The notes under the pieces: model-generated
What the model was told of the DNA's origin: nothing
The model's database searches: none
What the model saw: the letters and a program-made list of their open reading frames with translations, nothing else
DNA from: Sediminibacter sp. Hel_I_10
Lineage (GTDB): Bacteria; Bacteroidota; Bacteroidia; Flavobacteriales; Flavobacteriaceae
NCBI RefSeq assembly: GCF_000688335.1
Contig: NZ_JHZX01000001.1
Location: 1,860,001 to 1,924,000 of the forward strand
Length of the DNA stretch: 64,000 nt
Reading direction: 5' to 3'
Program-made: the position numbers and the translations under genes
Shown: one piece after another, positions 45,769 to 53,411 of the stretch
Position numbering within the stretch: position 1 is the first letter of the stretch
How the letters are laid out: each line of letters starts with the position of its first letter

Positions 45769-45979
45769 AAAGGACAAAGCGCCTAATAAGTATATTCGAT
45801 TTACTTCCGTGGCCATACAGATGGGAGCCACTATTTGGCTAGGTAACCTGTTTGGCAAATGGCTAGATTCTAAATATAATGCCGATTATTGGGAAACCAC
45901 GGTGACCTTGATTGCTGTATTTGCTGCAATGTATATGGTTATAGCCCAAGTGATCAAAGTTTCTAAAGAGGGTGATTAA
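45722..45979 (+). CDS. AtpZ/AtpI-like ATP synthase accessory protein
   Basis: An 85-residue protein with a basic start and two membrane helices (RFTSVAIQMGATIWLGNLFGKWLD and TTVTLIAVFAAMYMVIAQVIKV), the AtpZ layout. AtpZ/AtpI proteins help assemble the c-ring and possibly transport Mg. An ATG at 45761 gives a shorter start (MPKKDK) that overlaps the bactofilin gene by only 8 bases and may be the true one; with the longer start the overlap is 47 bases. It ends 8 bases into the next gene. Confidence 0.8.
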   Translation: MAKKQDHPARPNQMPKKDKAPNKYIRFTSVAIQMGATIWLGNLFGKWLDSKYNADYWETTVTLIAVFAAMYMVIAQVIKVSKEGD

Positions 45980-46373
45980 AACCGTTATAACATACTTCTT
46001 ATATTTTAGTTTGGCCCTTATCCTAACCTACGCGCTGCAGTATATAAGTATGGGTCAAGATACTTCGACCGTAAGGTTTTCAATATGGCATATAAACCTA
46101 TTTTTTGTGATCATATCATTTACCATATGCGTCACCCTTCAATTGATATCACTCAAGCCTGAACTTGAACCTCAATTAGGCTACCTGTATTTGCCAACAG
46201 TCATAATAAAAGGAATTCTTTTTTATATCATTTTTAGAAACACTGTTTTTGGAATAGAAAGTGTTAATAACTTGGAACGCTTAATTTTAGGCTTACCGTT
46301 ACTCATCTCTTTAAGTTTGGAAGTCTATTTGATTAGCAAGATTTTAAAGAAAAAGACCGCGGAAATTTATTGA
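45972..46373 (+). CDS. small membrane protein of the atp operon (DUF6168-like)
   Basis: A 133-residue protein with four hydrophobic helices (about 5-25, 37-57, 67-87, 100-122) and no polar motif of note. It sits in the position of atpI between atpZ and atpB. From memory it resembles the flavobacterial family DUF6168. A role in ATP synthase assembly is inferred from position only. Its start overlaps the upstream gene by 8 bases. Confidence 0.68.
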   Translation: MIKTVITYFLYFSLALILTYALQYISMGQDTSTVRFSIWHINLFFVIISFTICVTLQLISLKPELEPQLGYLYLPTVIIKGILFYIIFRNTVFGIESVNNLERLILGLPLLISLSLEVYLISKILKKKTAEIY

Positions 46374-46384
46374 CAAAAAAAGCA

Positions 46385-46414
46385 TTTGTTTTTTTAATTA
46401 TTTACGTACTTTTG
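46385..46414 (+). promoter_or_regulatory. promoter of the atpB-atpG unit
   Basis: TTTG (46385-46388), 18 bases, then TACTTTTG (46407-46414): a full TTTG / TAnnTTTG promoter, 39 bases before the atpB ATG. It would let the core ATP synthase genes be transcribed independently of sprE and bactofilin. Confidence 0.65.
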
Positions 46415-46453
46415 CACGGAATTTAGAAAGAGTATTTTTAGACTTTATAACTA

Positions 46454-47653
46454 ATGGCAATACTGCAACAAGGATTTAAATTTTCGATTTTAGCGCTTCT
46501 CTTATGTTGTGCTCCTATTTTAATTGCTCAAGAGCATGAAGAAGGGGTGGAATATACTGAATATAAGGAAGGTCCCGTAAGTTCTAAAAGCGAGGTTGAA
46601 GATTACATTCAACATCACATCAAGGACGCTCACGATTTTAATTTGTTTTCTTATACAAATGATGAAGGAGAGCGTAAGCATTTTGGTTTTCCGCTACCCG
46701 TGATTATTTGGACGAGTAATGGTTTAACAACTTTTATGTCTTCTGAATTTCATCATAATGATAATGGTAACGTCATTGTTGATAAAAACGGTTTGAGCTT
46801 TGCTAAAATACACAGCAAAATATATGAACTAGAGCAAGGGGCCTCAACAGTAAGTTTTGATGAAGATCACCACGCTACTAACGCCCATAAAGTTTTAGAT
46901 TTTTCAATTACAAAAAGTGTTGTTGGAATTCTATTAATAGGAATTCTGCTCTTTATTTGGTTTCGTGGTTTAGCGAAACAATATAAAACTAAAAAAATTC
47001 CAACGGGTTTTGGACGTGTTTTAGAGCCCTTAGTCATCTACGTACGTGACGAGATTGCAAGACCAAATATTGGTGATAAGCATTATAGAAAATTTACAGG
47101 CTACCTTTTAACGGTTTTCTTTTTTATCTGGTTATTGAACCTTTTAGGCCTAATGCCTTTTGGTTTTAATGTTACAGGGCAATTAGCGGTAACTGCTGCC
47201 TTGGCTATCTTCACTTTAATTATTTACACAGCTAGCGGAAATGCAGACTACTGGAAACACATCTTATGGATGCCAGGCGTGCCTGTATTGATTCGTCCTG
47301 TTTTAGCGGTAATCGAATTGGCAGGAGCATTTTTAATCAAGCCCTTTTCATTATTAGTACGTTTGTTCGCAAATATTACGGCGGGTCACATTGTAGTAAT
47401 GAGTTTGATTGCCATCATGTTTATCATGAGACAATCTTTGGGTATTGTAGGATCTAGCTTTCTATCTATTGTACTATCTGTATTGATATTACTAATTGAA
47501 ATTTTAGTGGCGTTCCTACAGGCTTATATCTTTACAATGCTATCAGCACTCTTTATAGGTATGGCTGTTGCAGAACACGATCATGATCACGCACATGATG
47601 GAACTGGACATGATGTTGCAGATGCAGAGGACGTGAGAAGTGATTTTATTTAA
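46454..47653 (+). CDS. atpB: ATP synthase F0 subunit a (long form)
   Basis: A 399-residue subunit a, much longer than the ~271 residues of E. coli. Residues 1-24 look like a signal peptide (ILALLLCCAPILIAQ), followed by a ~125-residue polar extracytoplasmic part, then the membrane core. The essential arginine lies in LLVRLFANITAGHIV. The C-terminus is His/Asp-rich (EHDHDHAHDGTGHD). Subunit a forms the proton half-channels against the c-ring. The long N-terminus is a known trait of Bacteroidota. Confidence 0.96.
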   Translation: MAILQQGFKFSILALLLCCAPILIAQEHEEGVEYTEYKEGPVSSKSEVEDYIQHHIKDAHDFNLFSYTNDEGERKHFGFPLPVIIWTSNGLTTFMSSEFHHNDNGNVIVDKNGLSFAKIHSKIYELEQGASTVSFDEDHHATNAHKVLDFSITKSVVGILLIGILLFIWFRGLAKQYKTKKIPTGFGRVLEPLVIYVRDEIARPNIGDKHYRKFTGYLLTVFFFIWLLNLLGLMPFGFNVTGQLAVTAALAIFTLIIYTASGNADYWKHILWMPGVPVLIRPVLAVIELAGAFLIKPFSLLVRLFANITAGHIVVMSLIAIMFIMRQSLGIVGSSFLSIVLSVLILLIEILVAFLQAYIFTMLSALFIGMAVAEHDHDHAHDGTGHDVADAEDVRSDFI

Positions 47654-47668
47654 TTTGAGTTTTTTTAA

Positions 47669-47881
<213 letters not shown>

Positions 47882-47900
47882 TCCAAACAGAAATTAAAAC

Positions 47901-47940
47901 AAAATATGGCTCTGCAACGGTTGGTTGCAGAGCATATTTT
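47901..47940 (+). ncRNA. long RNA hairpin between atpE and atpF
   Basis: AAAATAT-G-GCTCTGCAAC, loop GGTTG, GTTGCAGAGC-ATATTTT: a 17-bp stem with one bulged G. It is followed by an AT-rich stretch. It sits just after the gene whose product is needed in many copies. It may act as a partial terminator, or as a stop for 3' exonucleases that keeps the atpE message longer-lived. It contains no coding sequence; listed as an RNA structure, not a stand-alone RNA gene. Confidence 0.7.
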
Positions 47941-47972
47941 AAAATTAAAAAACTAGTCAAAAAACCGAGACA

Positions 47973-48473
47973 ATGGGAGATTTATTTAATGACTTTTCGA
48001 TAGGGCTGTTTTTAGTACAGACCGTTTTGCTTTTGTTGCTTATTTTCCTAATGGCAAAATTTGCATGGAAACCTATTATGAATTCTTTATCTGAAAGAGA
48101 AGAAGGCATACAAGGCGCTCTAGATGCAGCAGCAAATGCTAGAAAGGAAATGGAAAACCTTCAAGCAGATAACCAAAAGTTGTTGCAAGAAGCAAGAATA
48201 GAGCGTGAAAACATGCTCAAAGAAGCGCGTGAGATGAAGACGAAGATGATTGATGACGCTAAAGAAGAAGCGCAGACTCAAGCTAATAAAATGATTGCCC
48301 AGGCACAAGCCGCAATAGAGAGCGAAAAGAAATCTGCTATGGCAGAACTTAAAAGCCACGTTGCAGCACTTTCTATACAAATAGCAGAGAAAGTTGTGAA
48401 GCAAGAGTTATCAAACAAAGACAAGCAATTGGAATTGGTTGATAGAATGCTAGGTGAAGCTACGCTAAATTAA
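47973..48473 (+). CDS. atpF: ATP synthase F0 subunit b
   Basis: A 166-residue protein with one N-terminal membrane helix (about 8-28: LFLVQTVLLLLLIFLMAKFAW), the KPIMNSLSEREEGIQGALDAA motif after it, and a long charged coiled coil to the end. It is the peripheral stalk that holds F1 to subunit a. Standard bacterial length. A 21-base spacer leads to atpH. Confidence 0.96.
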   Translation: MGDLFNDFSIGLFLVQTVLLLLLIFLMAKFAWKPIMNSLSEREEGIQGALDAAANARKEMENLQADNQKLLQEARIERENMLKEAREMKTKMIDDAKEEAQTQANKMIAQAQAAIESEKKSAMAELKSHVAALSIQIAEKVVKQELSNKDKQLELVDRMLGEATLN

Positions 48474-48506
48474 TAACTAAAGTTCCTCACGAAAGTGGGT
48501 ATTTCT

Positions 48507-49043
48507 ATGTCAGGAGAAAGAGCAGCCATTCGTTACGCAAAAGCATTGTTAAGTCTTTCAGAAGAGAAAAAAGCTTCTGAAGCCGTTAACGAGGATATGG
48601 TTTTGATGGCAAAAACCATTTTAGAAAGTAGAGACTTAAAGCAAGTACTTGAGAGTCCTGTGGTACAATCTTCGGTCAAAAAATCTGTGATTCTAGAGGT
48701 TTTCAAATCAAGTCATGATCTTACTAAAAATCTTATAGATACCTTAATTGCCAACAATAGAATCGCTATCTTGAGTGACGTGTCTAAACACTACACAAGA
48801 TTGTATGATGAGTTAAGAGGCATTCAAGTAGCAACTGTAACTACTGCTGTGCCTTTAGACAAGACACTTGAATCTAAAGTTTTGTCGAAAGTGAAAGAGT
48901 TAACAGGAAAAGACGCAGAAATTATCAGTATTGTAGACGAAAGCATTCTTGGTGGTTTCATATTAAGAGTTGGTGATACCCAATATGACGCAAGTATCGC
49001 TAACAAATTAGACAAATTAAAAAGAGAATTTACACTAAATTAA
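48507..49043 (+). CDS. atpH: ATP synthase F1 subunit delta
   Basis: A 178-residue delta subunit (OSCP-like). It has an N-terminal helical bundle with AAIRYAKALLSL, and a C-terminal part with VATVTTAVPLDKTLESKVLSKVKELTGKDAEI and SILGGFILRVGDTQYDASI, the family signature. The start is set at ATG 48507 (MSGERAAIRYAK), as in relatives; a GTG at 48495 is possible. It joins the b stalk to the top of F1. Confidence 0.95.
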   Translation: MSGERAAIRYAKALLSLSEEKKASEAVNEDMVLMAKTILESRDLKQVLESPVVQSSVKKSVILEVFKSSHDLTKNLIDTLIANNRIAILSDVSKHYTRLYDELRGIQVATVTTAVPLDKTLESKVLSKVKELTGKDAEIISIVDESILGGFILRVGDTQYDASIANKLDKLKREFTLN

Positions 49044-49089
49044 ACTTGCCCTCAGCAGCATAGCTTGCGGGTAAAAATATATTATTAAC

Positions 49090-50670
49090 ATGGCAGAAGT
49101 AAAACCAGCTGAAATATCAGCAATCTTAAAACAACAACTATCAGGTTTTGAAGCAGGCGCAACTTTAGATGAAGTTGGAACCGTCTTAACCGTTGGTGAT
49201 GGTATTGTACGTGCTTACGGCTTATCTAACGCTCAGTATGGAGAGTTAGTTGAGTTTGATGGCGGTTTAGAAGGTATTGTACTTAACTTAGAAGAAGACA
49301 ATGTTGGTATTGTACTTTTAGGGACTTCAGTAGGCGTTAGAGAAGGCTCTACTGTGAAACGTACAGAACGTATCGCATCAGTAAACGTTGGTGAAGGTAT
49401 CGTAGGACGTGTCGTTGATACTTTAGGAAACCCTATTGACGGTAAAGGTGCTATTGCTGGAGAAACTTACGAAATGCCATTGGAGCGTAAAGCACCAGGT
49501 GTTATCTACCGTGAGCCTGTAACCGAGCCATTACAAACTGGTATCAAAGCTATTGATGCAATGATTCCTGTGGGTAGAGGTCAACGTGAGTTGGTTATTG
49601 GTGACCGTCAAACTGGAAAAACTACAGTTTGTATTGATGCCATTTTAAATCAAAAAGAATTTTACGATGCAGGTAATCCTGTATATTGTATATATGTTGC
49701 TGTAGGTCAAAAAGCCTCAACAGTAGCAAACATTGCTAAAACATTAGAAGAAAAAGGCGCTTTAGCTTACACTACCATCGTAGCAGCTAATGCATCTGAT
49801 CCTGCAGCTATGCAAGTGTATGCACCTTTTACAGGGGCTTCTATTGGAGAATACTTTAGAGATACTGGTAGACCAGCGCTTATTGTATTTGATGATTTAT
49901 CAAAACAAGCTGTAGCTTATCGTGAGGTATCTTTACTATTACGTCGTCCACCAGGTCGTGAAGCTTACCCAGGTGACGTTTTCTACCTACACTCTAGATT
50001 ATTAGAGCGTTCTGCAAAAATCATCAACAACGATGCTATTGCTAAAGAAATGAACGATTTACCTGACGTGTTAAAGCCAATGGTAAAAGGAGGTGGCTCT
50101 TTAACAGCGCTTCCAATTATTGAAACACAAGCTGGTGACGTTTCTGCTTATATCCCAACTAACGTGATTTCTATTACAGATGGTCAGATTTTCTTAGATG
50201 GTGATTTATTTAACTCTGGGGTTCGTCCAGCAATTAACGTAGGTATTTCTGTATCTCGTGTTGGTGGTAACGCACAGATTAAATCCATGAAAAAAGTATC
50301 TGGTACATTAAAATTAGACCAAGCGCAATTCCGAGAATTAGAGGCATTTGCTAAGTTTGGATCAGATTTAGATGCAGTTACCTTAAATGTAATTGAAAAA
50401 GGTAGACGTAACGTAGAAATACTAAAACAAGCACAAAACGATCCATTTAAGGTTGAAGATCAAGTCGCTATTATTTATGCGGGATCTAAAAACTTATTAA
50501 GAGATGTTCCTGTTGAGAAGGTCAAAGAGTTTGAAAGAAATTATCTTGAACTTCTTAGAGCAAAACATCCTGAAACGCTTTCCACGCTTAAAGCTGGTAA
50601 ATTAACAGACGAGGTAACAGATACCTTAATTACTGTTGCAAAAGACGTTTCTGGAAAATATAGAGCTTAA
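49090..50670 (+). CDS. atpA: ATP synthase F1 subunit alpha
   Basis: A 526-residue alpha subunit. Walker A is GDRQTGKTT, followed by [19 protein letters not shown] is the Walker B region; the arginine-finger region is [39 protein letters not shown] is the family signature. It binds non-catalytic nucleotides and the arginine finger completes the catalytic sites of beta. The beta gene is not in the window. Confidence 0.99.
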   Translation: MAEVKPAEISAILKQQLSGFEAGATLDEVGTVLTVGDGIVRAYGLSNAQYGELVEFDGGLEGIVLNLEEDNVGIVLLGTSVGVREGSTVKRTERIASVNVGEGIVGRVVDTLGNPIDGKGAIAGETYEMPLERKAPGVIYREPVTEPLQTGIKAIDAMIPVGRGQRELVIGDRQTGKTTVCIDAILNQKEFYDAGNPVYCIYVAVGQKASTVANIAKTLEEKGALAYTTIVAANASDPAAMQVYAPFTGASIGEYFRDTGRPALIVFDDLSKQAVAYREVSLLLRRPPGREAYPGDVFYLHSRLLERSAKIINNDAIAKEMNDLPDVLKPMVKGGGSLTALPIIETQAGDVSAYIPTNVISITDGQIFLDGDLFNSGVRPAINVGISVSRVGGNAQIKSMKKVSGTLKLDQAQFRELEAFAKFGSDLDAVTLNVIEKGRRNVEILKQAQNDPFKVEDQVAIIYAGSKNLLRDVPVEKVKEFERNYLELLRAKHPETLSTLKAGKLTDEVTDTLITVAKDVSGKYRA

Positions 50671-50699
50671 AAGTTCAAGGTTTCGAGTGAAGCTTTAAA

Positions 50700-50740
50700 G
50701 TATATGTTGAATATACGCAACCTCATAAGTTGAAACTTAT
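50700..50740 (+). other. two small tandem hairpins between atpA and atpG
   Basis: GTATAT-GTTGA-ATATAC at 50700-50716, and ATAAGTT-GA-AACTTAT at 50725-50740. They lie in the 87-base atpA-atpG spacer. They lack a T tract, so they are not terminators; RNA processing or translation control of atpG is possible. Confidence 0.4.
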
Positions 50741-50757
50741 AACTCACAACTTTAATT

Positions 50758-51618
50758 ATGGCAAACTTAAAAGAAATACGTAATAGAATATCATCGGTGT
50801 CTTCAACGATGCAGATTACCAGTGCCATGAAAATGGTATCTGCTGCAAAGTTAAAAAAGGCCCAAGATGCTATTACCGCCATGCGCCCTTATGCAGACAA
50901 GCTAACTGAATTGTTACAAGGACTAAGTGCGACATTGGATGCAGATGCAGGAAGTAAATTTGCAGAGCAACGTCCCGTAAAAAAGGTGTTGATGGTTGCC
51001 ATCACCTCTAATAGAGGGCTTTGTGGTGCTTTTAATTCTAACATCATCAAATCGGTTTCAAGACGTGCAGCAAGCACTTACGCCAATCAAGAGGTATCTT
51101 ATATTGCTATAGGCAAAAAAGCCAATGATGCTTTTAAGAAAACCAATAAAGTGATTGCTAACAAAAGTGAGGTTTTTGACAATCTAACTTTTGATCATGT
51201 CTCTGAAATTGCTGAAATGCTAATGGAAAAATTCGTCTCTGGCGAATTTGATAAAATCGAAATCGTTTACAATAAATTTAAAAATGCTGCGACTCAAGAG
51301 GTCATGACAGAGCAATTCTTACCTATTGTTCCTATTGAAGGAGATACTAATACCACTGCGGATTACATTTTCGAGCCTTCTAAATTAGAAATTGTTGAAG
51401 AGTTAATTCCGAAGTCCTTAAAGACGCAGTTGTATAAAGCCATTAGAGATAGTTTTGCTTCAGAACATGGTGCACGAATGACAGCAATGCACAAGGCAAC
51501 AGATAATGCAACAGAACTGAGAGATCAACTTAAATTGACTTATAACAAAGCTCGTCAAGCTGCTATTACCAATGAAATTTTAGAAATTGTTGGTGGAGCA
51601 GATGCTTTAAGTAATTAG
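50758..51618 (+). CDS. atpG: ATP synthase F1 subunit gamma
   Basis: A 286-residue rotor subunit. The N-terminal coiled coil is NLKEIRNRISSVSSTMQITSAMKMVSAAKLKKA, and the C-terminal coiled coil is SEHGARMTAMHKATDNATEL...YNKARQAAITNEILEIVGGADALSN. The centre has the GLCGAFNSNI nucleotide-fold motif. It is the last atp gene here: atpD and atpC do not follow. Its final codons are repeated in tandem downstream (51598 onward). Confidence 0.98.
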   Translation: MANLKEIRNRISSVSSTMQITSAMKMVSAAKLKKAQDAITAMRPYADKLTELLQGLSATLDADAGSKFAEQRPVKKVLMVAITSNRGLCGAFNSNIIKSVSRRAASTYANQEVSYIAIGKKANDAFKKTNKVIANKSEVFDNLTFDHVSEIAEMLMEKFVSGEFDKIEIVYNKFKNAATQEVMTEQFLPIVPIEGDTNTTADYIFEPSKLEIVEELIPKSLKTQLYKAIRDSFASEHGARMTAMHKATDNATELRDQLKLTYNKARQAAITNEILEIVGGADALSN

Positions 51619-51738
51619 ACGGAGTATTAACGAAGTCAAATACTATAAAAGCAGATGCTTTAAGTAATTAGACGAAGCGTTAGCGAAGTCAAATACTAAA
51701 AAAGCGTATGCTTTAAGTAATTAGACGGAGTAGTATTA
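51598..51738 (+). repeat. tandem copies of the atpG 3' end (53-base period)
   Basis: Copy 1 (51598-51650) holds the last five codons and stop of atpG plus 32 bases of 3' spacer; copy 2 is 51651-51703 and copy 3, partial, is 51704-51738. Each starts GCAGATGCTTTAAGTAATTA or a close variant and carries GACGAAGCGTTAGCGAAGTC-like spacer sequence. The extra copies contain the stop codon and cannot be translated with atpG. Confidence 0.85.
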
Positions 51739-51780
51739 GAGATTTGAATATTCACTAGGATTTTATAATCGGATAAAAAC

Positions 51781-51812
51781 AAAAAGCTAACGATGATCGT
51801 TAGCTTTTTTTT
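51781..51812 (+). terminator. terminator of the atp operon
   Basis: A5-GCTAACGA, loop TGA, TCGTTAGC, T8: a perfect 8-bp stem extended by A/T pairs, with a long T tract. It is the first clear terminator after atpG. Confidence 0.88.
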
Positions 51813-51832
51813 GTTTAAAAACGATGTGATTC

Positions 51833-51973
51833 TATGCAATTAGACGCAGCGTTAGCAATGTCAATTACTAGAAATTCAGTATGCATTAAGCAATTGAATA
51901 AAGCGGTATTTAAAGTTTGAAATCTTAGATCTAAACATTCATCTCAGTTTTTATCGAATCCCGATAAAAACAG
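51833..51973 (+). repeat. diverged second copy of the atpG-tail repeat block
   Basis: ATGCAATTAGACGCAGCGTT followed by AGCAATGTCAATTACTAG matches copy 2 of the tandem repeat with several changes. Then AGTATGCATTAAGCAATTGA matches copy 3. The following AT-rich stretch and ATCGAATCCCGATAAAAAC match the spacer before the first terminator. So the whole repeat-plus-terminator block seems duplicated. Confidence 0.65.
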
Positions 51974-52001
51974 AAACTAACGACCATCGTTAGCTTTTTT
52001 T
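51974..52001 (+). terminator. second, duplicated terminator
   Basis: CTAACGA, loop CCA, TCGTTAG, then C and seven T. It is a slightly changed copy of the terminator at 51781-51812. The rest of the gap from 51619 to 52121 holds no gene. Confidence 0.8.
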
Positions 52002-52086
52002 CGTTAACGAACAACAATATTGTAAGTTTTTATATACAAATCAATCGATTTTTTTATAAATTACTTTTCTGTTTCATATTATTCGT

Positions 52087-52094
52087 TATATTTG
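52087..52094 (+). promoter_or_regulatory. -7 element for the first exported paralogue
   Basis: TATATTTG, a full TAnnTTTG, 27 bases before the ATG at 52122. The -33 side is a weak TTTC-like stretch near 52066-52074. Confidence 0.45.
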
Positions 52095-52121
52095 AGTACC
52101 AAATTTTTAACCTACTTTATT

Positions 52122-52643
52122 ATGAAACTACTAAAACAGGCGTTTTGCGCCACGGTATTTACCATTGTTTTTTCGAGTGCATTTAATATGTCTCATGCTC
52201 AAGGCAGTTTAAGCCTTCAAGCGCAATCATCCGTTAAATTTGACGCTGTTTATTTCCAAGAATGGTACGCAGGTATCAAAGTTGGTGGAACTGGTTTTAA
52301 CATTTTCTTACCCAACGTTAATAAAAACCAGGATATTGTTATGCAAGATGTGTACTTTAGAAACCTAAAAGGCAAACTCAACAAGGTAAAAGACAAGTAC
52401 GTTGCTACCTTAAAGAATCCATCTCCACATTACACGTTTAAAACTCCAGAAAAGCCAAAAGATTATCCTTTTGATCTTAAAGATTCTGAGTGCGTCATCA
52501 GCTACTTAGAAAATGGACAAACAAAATATTTAAAAATAGCAGTATTAAACGAACGTGCTGGAACCTACTATGAAAATGGTCCGCCATCAATTTATGACGA
52601 TCCATCTTCAAGAGGATTAGCTACATTGGATAGTGATGATTAA
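52122..52643 (+). CDS. unknown exported protein, paralogue A
   Basis: A 173-residue protein with signal peptide (about 1-27, ending SHAQ). I do not recognise the family. The body opens with VKFDAVYFQEWYAGIKVGGTGFNIFLP and later has YPFDLKDSECVISYLENGQTKYLKI. These segments are matched in the protein at 52849-53355, so the two are paralogues. No lipobox. The start was set at ATG 52122, since the upstream TTG at 52092 overlaps the -7 element. A terminator follows. Confidence 0.75.
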   Translation: MKLLKQAFCATVFTIVFSSAFNMSHAQGSLSLQAQSSVKFDAVYFQEWYAGIKVGGTGFNIFLPNVNKNQDIVMQDVYFRNLKGKLNKVKDKYVATLKNPSPHYTFKTPEKPKDYPFDLKDSECVISYLENGQTKYLKIAVLNERAGTYYENGPPSIYDDPSSRGLATLDSDD

Positions 52644-52688
52644 ACTCACAACGATCTCTATTAAGAACGAATACTAACCATAACTTAT

Positions 52689-52718
52689 AAAAAACCTGAT
52701 CTATAAATCAGGTTTTTT
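52689..52718. terminator. terminator between the exported paralogues
   Basis: A6-CCTGAT, loop CTATAA, ATCAGG-T6. The A and T runs pair and make it active in both directions. Confidence 0.88.
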
Positions 52719-52848
52719 ATGCAATGATCTCAAAAAGCACTTATTTCAATTGGCTCTAATCGATTCAATTTGTTCATTGATTTTAAACTTACCTGTTTAT
52801 GGCATTACTTTTGAAATTGTACCTTTAGAAACCAATATCAAAGTTAAC

Positions 52849-53355
52849 ATGAAGCAACTTCCTCTTATACTTAAACTAATCATCTTGGCTCTGTCAACCA
52901 CTATGATCAATTGTTCTTCTGCGCAGAAATTACAAAAAGAAGCACCCGCTCAATTTGGGGAGGTGTATTTCCAAAAGTGGACGGCTGGAGTTGAAGGTGG
53001 TGGCTCTGGACTCAATGTATTCATCCCTATAACCAAAGGGACTATTGAACTGGATAGCATTTATTTTAGAGATAACGTCGCTAAACTTGAGACAAAGCCT
53101 CAGGATCCATCGGTATTCATTGGCAGGTTCTCTACCGATTTTAATAAAGCAAAAGACCTCATCCTTAGTAGTGATATGCAAGAAGAAGCTAAAAACAAAC
53201 TCCCGGTAAAATCAAAAGGCATCCCGTTTGACCTAAAAGAAGACGAATGCGTGGTGAGTTATTCACAACATGGAAAACAACGATATTACAAGATATCAGG
53301 GATCCATCAAAAACCATCTTTGAATTATCCAAGTGCACCTCCAAATCGGCAATAA
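52849..53355 (+). CDS. unknown lipoprotein, paralogue B
   Basis: A 168-residue protein with a lipoprotein signal (LALSTTMINC, Cys about 22). It shares with paralogue A the segments VYFQ-W-AG-GG-G-N-F-P and PFDLK-ECV-SY-G-Y-KI. The middle (residues 75-110) differs. The start was set at ATG 52849; a frame open from 52750 adds a leader without signal character. TACTTTTG at 52806-52813 is a possible -7. Function unknown; an envelope role is inferred from the signal. Confidence 0.75.
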   Translation: MKQLPLILKLIILALSTTMINCSSAQKLQKEAPAQFGEVYFQKWTAGVEGGGSGLNVFIPITKGTIELDSIYFRDNVAKLETKPQDPSVFIGRFSTDFNKAKDLILSSDMQEEAKNKLPVKSKGIPFDLKEDECVVSYSQHGKQRYYKISGIHQKPSLNYPSAPPNRQ

Positions 53356-53361
53356 TCAAAC

Positions 53362-53392
53362 TTTGCTGGTCTCGCTTAAAACCGTAAATTTA
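53362..53392 (+). promoter_or_regulatory. possible promoter of the second flippase gene
   Basis: TTTG (53362-53365), 19 bases, then TAAATTTA (53385-53392), which matches TAnnTTTG except for the last base. It is 19 bases before the TTG start at 53412. Confidence 0.45.
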
Positions 53393-53411
53393 GCACTTCA
53401 AATAGAACCTA

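Noticed and set aside
51598-52001. CRISPR-like array at the atpG tail repeats
   Set aside because: Units are directly adjacent with no variable spacers, are copies of the gene end, and no cas gene is present.
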